17,511 nucleotides of DNA, taken from the NCBI GenBank assembly GCA_001399805.1, contig LIHJ01000016.1, positions 28,242 through 45,752 on the forward strand. Reading direction: 5' to 3'. Shown here piece after piece: positions 14,073 to 17,511 of the stretch (positions are counted from its first letter, which is position 1; the number at the start of each line of letters is the position of its first letter). Source of the stretch: Candidatus Bathyarchaeota archaeon BA1 (GTDB lineage Archaea; Thermoproteota; Bathyarchaeia; Bathyarchaeales; Bathyarchaeaceae). The position numbers were made by a program, and so were the translations under genes. The notes under the pieces are model-generated. The model was not told the origin of the DNA and made no database searches. It saw only the letters and a program-made list of their open reading frames with translations.

Positions 14073-14084
14073 AGCGCACGCGCT
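14073..14084. repeat. Inverted repeat AGCGC-AC-GCGCT between convergent genes
   Basis: Two perfect five-base arms separated by two bases, in the 53-base gap between the convergent genes. The arms are the same as in the palindromes at 13856 and 14340. It could be a terminator hairpin stem or a third protein-binding site. Confidence 0.4.
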
Positions 14085-14104
14085 ACGAGTGAGAGCAGAT
14101 AGGC

Positions 14105-14323
14105 TTAGAATCTCACTATTTGAAAAAGAGTCTTGAAATTGGATGGAATATACTTTAGGAAGGCGAAGACTCGGTTTTTTGGGTGTTCATAGCCGAAAAC
14201 GTTGAATATGAAACCCTCTTTTGTTACGAAGGTGTCGCCGTCTGCTGGAGCCCACTGTTGGATGGCCGTTTTGGAACACCCGGGATAGAGTGAGAGTTGT
14301 GATGTTAAAAAATCTATTGCCAT
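14105..14323 (-). pseudogene. N-terminal stub of a nucleotidyltransferase-like protein
   Basis: 72 codons from ATG 14323. The central part, [20 protein letters not shown] followed by [13 protein letters not shown], is the N-terminal module I recall from archaeal proteins that continue into a pol-beta-type nucleotidyltransferase domain of some 300 residues. Here the frame ends at [10 protein letters not shown] and nothing downstream continues it, so the catalytic GS-x-D motif is absent. It is either a truncated gene or a free-standing use of the N-terminal module. A 14-base GC palindrome lies 17 bases upstream of its ATG, mirroring the arrangement at the Cys-rich gene. The family assignment is from memory and moderately sure. 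Confidence 0.5.
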
Positions 14324-14339
14324 GAAAAAGCCATAAGTC

Positions 14340-14353
14340 TTAGCGCGCGCTAA
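14340..14353. promoter_or_regulatory. Palindrome TTAGCGCGCGCTAA, right copy
   Basis: A perfect 14-base palindrome containing the same 12 bases as 13856-13867. It lies just upstream of the stub gene at 14105-14323 and six bases before the end region of the surface-protein gene. On the minus strand it is followed by GACTTATGG, a weak TATA. Confidence 0.5.
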
Positions 14354-14358
14354 TCTGG

Positions 14359-15228
14359 TTAGCCAATGTGGAGTTTATTGTGGTGCTTATGCTTGGTGTA
14401 ATGGAAGGTGGATGGAGGCTGCAAAGGAACCCAAATACTATTAGGGCTCATTGCCATAACTTGGACATAATCTATTTCGCATGATCCTTCAATGTTTTTG
14501 CCATCTAACCATGCATGAATACCTTTGATTTCTGCTTGGTCAAAATTCCAATGACTAAGGGATTTTCTAATTAATTCATCGACCCTTAACTCAAATGAGT
14601 AAACAACCTCTCTGTTAGGCATAGAACCCACGATAAAGGCACTATGATAATCATTTTCGTAAGGGTTGGTTTGCCAATGATATTCACCTTCAGATATGAC
14701 TTTTCCATCCTCAAATTTAGAGAAAATAAAATCAACGACAAGTGCATGTGGTTGTGTAACATCGGGTGAGCAGAAGTCTAATCCAACATCAAGATATATT
14801 GTAATCCCTATCTGACAAATTCCCTCTGATTTAAGGAATGTGATTTGATGCCATTTAGCCCTAAACATAACGAAACATACGTTATTACCCTCCCTCTTAA
14901 TGATGACCCTTTCTTTCAGGTTAACCGGATTCTCAATCGGGCAATGTGCTTGGTTGCCTTGTGTTATCGCCACATTTCCCCACTCATCCAACCTTACAGG
15001 TTTGAAGTAGAGTTGAAATCGACCACCTTCAATTTTTCCCCACGAATCCATGTGTGCGTTCCATCTTGTGATAACCCATTTTTGGGGATCGTTTAGGTCT
15101 GGATCATGATTGATCGATTCAAGCTTAACAGAAGGGAAAGGAGGCCTTGTTAAGAATATAAAAAAGGCCAAAACCAAGATTAATAAGACCCAGATCAATA
15201 ACAACCTCTTTGATACCATCTCCATCAT
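14359..15228 (-). CDS. Membrane-anchored beta-rich surface protein, 289 residues
   Basis: The open frame extends to 15702, but its first 158 codons look non-coding and overlap the opposite-strand dehydrogenase gene, so the ATG at 15228 (MMEMVSKR) is chosen; ATGs at 15225 and 15219 are alternatives. Residues 6-25 are a signal-anchor helix ([20 protein letters not shown]). The rest should lie outside the cell: alternating strands with many Trp, Tyr and Asn ([40 protein letters not shown]), which gives a concanavalin/jelly-roll look common in carbohydrate-binding surface proteins. No catalytic motif is seen and the exact family is unknown. It is divergent from the opine dehydrogenase gene. Confidence 0.7.
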   Translation of the reverse strand: MMEMVSKRLLLIWVLLILVLAFFIFLTRPPFPSVKLESINHDPDLNDPQKWVITRWNAHMDSWGKIEGGRFQLYFKPVRLDEWGNVAITQGNQAHCPIENPVNLKERVIIKREGNNVCFVMFRAKWHQITFLKSEGICQIGITIYLDVGLDFCSPDVTQPHALVVDFIFSKFEDGKVISEGEYHWQTNPYENDYHSAFIVGSMPNREVVYSFELRVDELIRKSLSHWNFDQAEIKGIHAWLDGKNIEGSCEIDYVQVMAMSPNSIWVPLQPPSTFHYTKHKHHNKLHIG

Positions 15229-15390
15229 CAAGGTATCTTTTAACTTTAATAATACCCCTCCCCAAACATAAAGTAATGCCCAGAATTCTTCGGAAACAAA
15301 TCTTAAAGAAATGCTAATAAAAATTAAGAAGAGTTGAGCATGCTTTAAGTAATGGAGCTTGAAGTTGATGATATGGGAGGATTGGTGGTG

Positions 15391-16494
15391 ATGGGTGGAA
15401 GGAGAATTGCCGTCCTTGGAGGGGGAAATGGTGGGCACGCTATAGCAGCCGACTTGTCGTTGGCTGGGTTTGAGGTAAACATGTATGAACTCCCCGCGTT
15501 TAAGGATAAATTCGAGGCAACCCTGAAGCGTAGAGAAATCGAGATAACGGGCAAGGCTAGGATAGGGACCGCGAGGCTGAGGAAGGTCACAACCAACATC
15601 AAGGAGGCGGTTACTGATGCTGAAATCATAATTGTGGCGGTGCCAGCATTCGGTCACCGAACCTTCGCGGAAGTTTGTGCAGATCATCTGGAGGAAAAGC
15701 AAACCGTTGTGTTGACGCCTGGGACTGGTGGTTCGCTGGAGTTTGCCAAGGTGTTAGGGAAGAGGAGGGTGGAGAGGGATATTACGCTGGCTGAGACCGC
15801 CACCCTCCCCTATGGGTGTAGGCTGACCGGATCAGCCCGTGTTGACGTTCGCATCGTTGCAAAAATCCTCCCAACAGGCGTTTTCCCAGCCAAGAGAACC
15901 CATAATATCGTAAGCGATTTGAAGGAGCTTTATCCTATGGTAATTCACGCAAAAAACGTTATCGAGGCAGCCCTAAACAACGCAAATCCCATCGTTCACC
16001 CAGCCGGGGCACTGTTAAACGCTGGCCGCATTGAACACTCTAAGGGCGAATTTTACCTCTACAAGGAGGGTTTAACCCCATCGTCTTTAAAAGTTCTGGA
16101 CGCTATGGATATGGAAAGGCAAGCGTTGCTAAAGGCGTTGGGCTTAAAGTTGCATCTATGCGAGGATGCTCTTGATGAAAGGGACAGTGTTCTAGATACG
16201 ACCATGGCCGCGCTATTTGGCTCGGGGTCAATGGATGCAGGAATCACAATGAAAGGGCCCTCAAACCTACAGGATCGATACATCACTGAGGATGTCCCCT
16301 ACGGCCTGGTCTTCATGTCATCCCTCGGAGACATGCTTAACGTGCCTACCCCCACTATGAATTCGGTGATCAACATCTTTTCCGTAATCAATCAAGTTAA
16401 CTACTATAAAGAGGGGAGAACTGTTGAAAAGCTTGGGATCGCAGGGCTAAGCGCAGATGAACTAAACAAGTTCTTGGATGAGGGGAAATTCTGA
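15391..16494 (+). CDS. NAD/NADP opine (octopine/nopaline) dehydrogenase family
   Basis: 367 residues from ATG 15391, where GGGAGG lies ten bases upstream and the nucleotide-binding strand begins almost at once as in relatives; an ATG at 15352 would add 13 residues without a ribosome site. The Rossmann motif is RIAVLGGGNGGHAIAADLSL. The C-terminal opine-dehydrogenase domain follows, with the catalytic histidine in NPIVHPAGALLNAG (His203 from this start) and the late PSNLQDRYITEDVPYGLVF segment. These enzymes reductively couple an amino acid with a 2-oxo acid, or the reverse; the actual substrates cannot be read. An aminotransferase-like gene follows on the same strand after 97 bases, so a joint amino-acid pathway is possible. 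Confidence 0.88.
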   Translation: MGGRRIAVLGGGNGGHAIAADLSLAGFEVNMYELPAFKDKFEATLKRREIEITGKARIGTARLRKVTTNIKEAVTDAEIIIVAVPAFGHRTFAEVCADHLEEKQTVVLTPGTGGSLEFAKVLGKRRVERDITLAETATLPYGCRLTGSARVDVRIVAKILPTGVFPAKRTHNIVSDLKELYPMVIHAKNVIEAALNNANPIVHPAGALLNAGRIEHSKGEFYLYKEGLTPSSLKVLDAMDMERQALLKALGLKLHLCEDALDERDSVLDTTMAALFGSGSMDAGITMKGPSNLQDRYITEDVPYGLVFMSSLGDMLNVPTPTMNSVINIFSVINQVNYYKEGRTVEKLGIAGLSADELNKFLDEGKF

Positions 16495-16550
16495 AGAGTA
16501 ACGAAGGGGAAATGTTCCTCTCTCTTGTTAGGCTTAATTGGGCTTAATGA

Positions 16551-16557
16551 TATAAAT
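16551..16557 (+). promoter_or_regulatory. TATA box of the class V aminotransferase gene
   Basis: TATAAAT, predicting a start near 16578 and a leader of about 14 bases before ATG 16592. It indicates that this gene can be transcribed apart from the dehydrogenase. Confidence 0.45.
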
Positions 16558-16591
16558 CCAAAGCGACAATTATCTGTTCTCAATACGGGCG

Positions 16592-17511
16592 ATGGAGATG
16601 GACAGCATTCAAGGTATCCGTGAGCAGTTTCCCATCGTAAAGAATAGGGCATTCCTGAACCATGCTGGTATATCTCCCCTTCCTAAGCCGGCTGTGGAGG
16701 CCATGCGAAAGCATGTAGAGGAGTTCTCTGAGTTTGGGACAATCTCCTCCGACATTAATGAGGGGAAAGGGCTTTTCGCAAAACTGATTGGCGCTGAGCC
16801 CAACGAGATCGCGCTTGTTCCAAACACCTCCACTGGCTTGAACATCGTTGCCAACATGCTAGATTACCCCACAGGATCCAACGTGGTTGTAACGGATTTG
16901 GAATTTCCCTCCGTGGTCTACCCATGGTTGAGGAGTAAGTTGGGAGTGAAGGTTAGGTATGTCAAGAACGTGGATGGGAAAATCCTTCTTGAGGACATGG
17001 AAAGGGCCGTGGACAACCAGACAGTTGCGGTGGCGATCAGCCACGTGGAGTATGTCAACGGCTTTCGGCATGATCTTGGCTCATTGGCTAGGATCGCCCA
17101 TGAACACGGAGCCCTCCTTGTTGTGGACGCGATTCAATCCGCTGGCGCCATCCCCATTAATGTCAAGCGAGATGATGTGGACTTTCTCACAGCATCCTGC
17201 TATAAGTGGTTGCTCGGACCAGCCGGAGCTGGCTTCCTATACGTCCGCAAGGAACTCATTGAGAGGTTTGAGCCGCCCTTGGTTGGCTGGGCAAGCGTCA
17301 AGCCGGAGGTCTTTGAAACCATCGAATTTTGGGACATATGGAACCTAAGGCTTTCGGAAACCGCCAGTCGCTTTGAGGTTGGAGAGCTAGGTCTCGTCAA
17401 CTTTGTTGGGGCCACAGCCGTACTTCAACTCCTCTTAGATGTTGGGATAGCCAATATTGAAAGGCGCATCTTATCCTTAACTGACCACCTAATCGAGGCA
17501 GTAAAGGAACG
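16592..17511 (+). CDS. Class V aminotransferase / cysteine desulfurase-like, partial
   Basis: Runs off the right edge; 306 residues are seen of a usual 370-400. PLP-dependent fold type I. Visible parts: FLNHAGISPLPKPAVEAM at the N-terminus, PNTSTGLNIVANML (cofactor-phosphate loop), His151 in AISHVEYVNG (stacks on the PLP ring), Asp179 and Gln182 in VVDAIQSAGA, and the Schiff-base Lys205 in SCYKWLLGPAGAGFLYV. Relatives include cysteine desulfurases, isopenicillin-N epimerases and phosphoserine-type aminotransferases. The active-site cysteine loop of SufS/IscS would lie beyond the edge, so which reaction it performs is undecided. An ATG at 16598 is an alternative start. It has its own TATA box at 16551. 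Confidence 0.88.
   Translation, partial: MEMDSIQGIREQFPIVKNRAFLNHAGISPLPKPAVEAMRKHVEEFSEFGTISSDINEGKGLFAKLIGAEPNEIALVPNTSTGLNIVANMLDYPTGSNVVVTDLEFPSVVYPWLRSKLGVKVRYVKNVDGKILLEDMERAVDNQTVAVAISHVEYVNGFRHDLGSLARIAHEHGALLVVDAIQSAGAIPINVKRDDVDFLTASCYKWLLGPAGAGFLYVRKELIERFEPPLVGWASVKPEVFETIEFWDIWNLRLSETASRFEVGELGLVNFVGATAVLQLLLDVGIANIERRILSLTDHLIEAVKE

Noticed and set aside
13856..14353. Repeated GC palindromes as a CRISPR array
   Set aside because: Only three sites with unequal spacing and genes between them; no repeat-spacer regularity.
15229..15702. 158-codon N-terminal extension of the surface-protein frame
   Set aside because: It overlaps the Rossmann domain of the opposite-strand dehydrogenase, and the signal-anchor helix begins only after ATG 15228.

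Overview
The window looks like the chromosome of an archaeon of the TACK/Thermoproteota side, most plausibly a Bathyarchaeia-like lineage. Grounds: two Alba chromatin genes, a stand-alone TRAM-domain gene, a CdvA-like coiled-coil protein, archaeal TATA boxes (TTTAAA/TTATAAA types) about 25-30 bases before inferred transcript starts, short leaders, and repeated use of TTG starts behind GGAG/GGGG-type ribosome sites. Lineage is inferred from gene content; no rRNA or tRNA gene was found to fix it.

Layout. 1-1800: sparse, with small genes: a 56-residue coiled-coil ORF, a ribbon-helix-helix regulator and a 57-residue ORF overlapping its stop codon. 1817-3130 (+): a short M29-type aminopeptidase followed by a small conserved-looking protein. 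3321-6581 (-): a 31-residue basic peptide, a TRAM-like/Alba fusion protein, a polysaccharide pyruvyl transferase and a GT4 glycosyltransferase, the last three with gaps of under 50 bases. 7109-9337 (+): a CdvA-like coiled-coil protein with a long Pro/Glu/Ala tail and a histone-deacetylase-family hydrolase.

9340-12810 is an accessory, decaying stretch: a GNAT acetyltransferase gene with an in-frame TAG and a lost C-terminus, a frameshifted piece resembling the N-terminus of a DNA methylase, the remnant of a membrane-protein operon, an intact 386-residue protein with a six-hairpin-glycosidase look, a small membrane ORF, and the C-terminal part of an IS4/IS5-type transposase with its third catalytic acid.

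13176-13693 carries a TRAM gene followed 14 bases later by a second Alba gene, i.e. the same two modules that are fused in one protein at 5829-6395. Between 13856 and 14353 lies a compact unit: two convergent small genes (a Cys-rich 46-residue protein and an N-terminal nucleotidyltransferase-like stub), each preceded by the palindrome TAGCGCGCGCTA, with a related inverted repeat between them. The right end holds a membrane-anchored beta-rich surface protein divergent from an opine-dehydrogenase-family enzyme, then a class V aminotransferase cut by the window edge.

The points most worth following are the TRAM plus Alba pairing in fused and split form, and the palindrome-bounded 0.5 kb unit.
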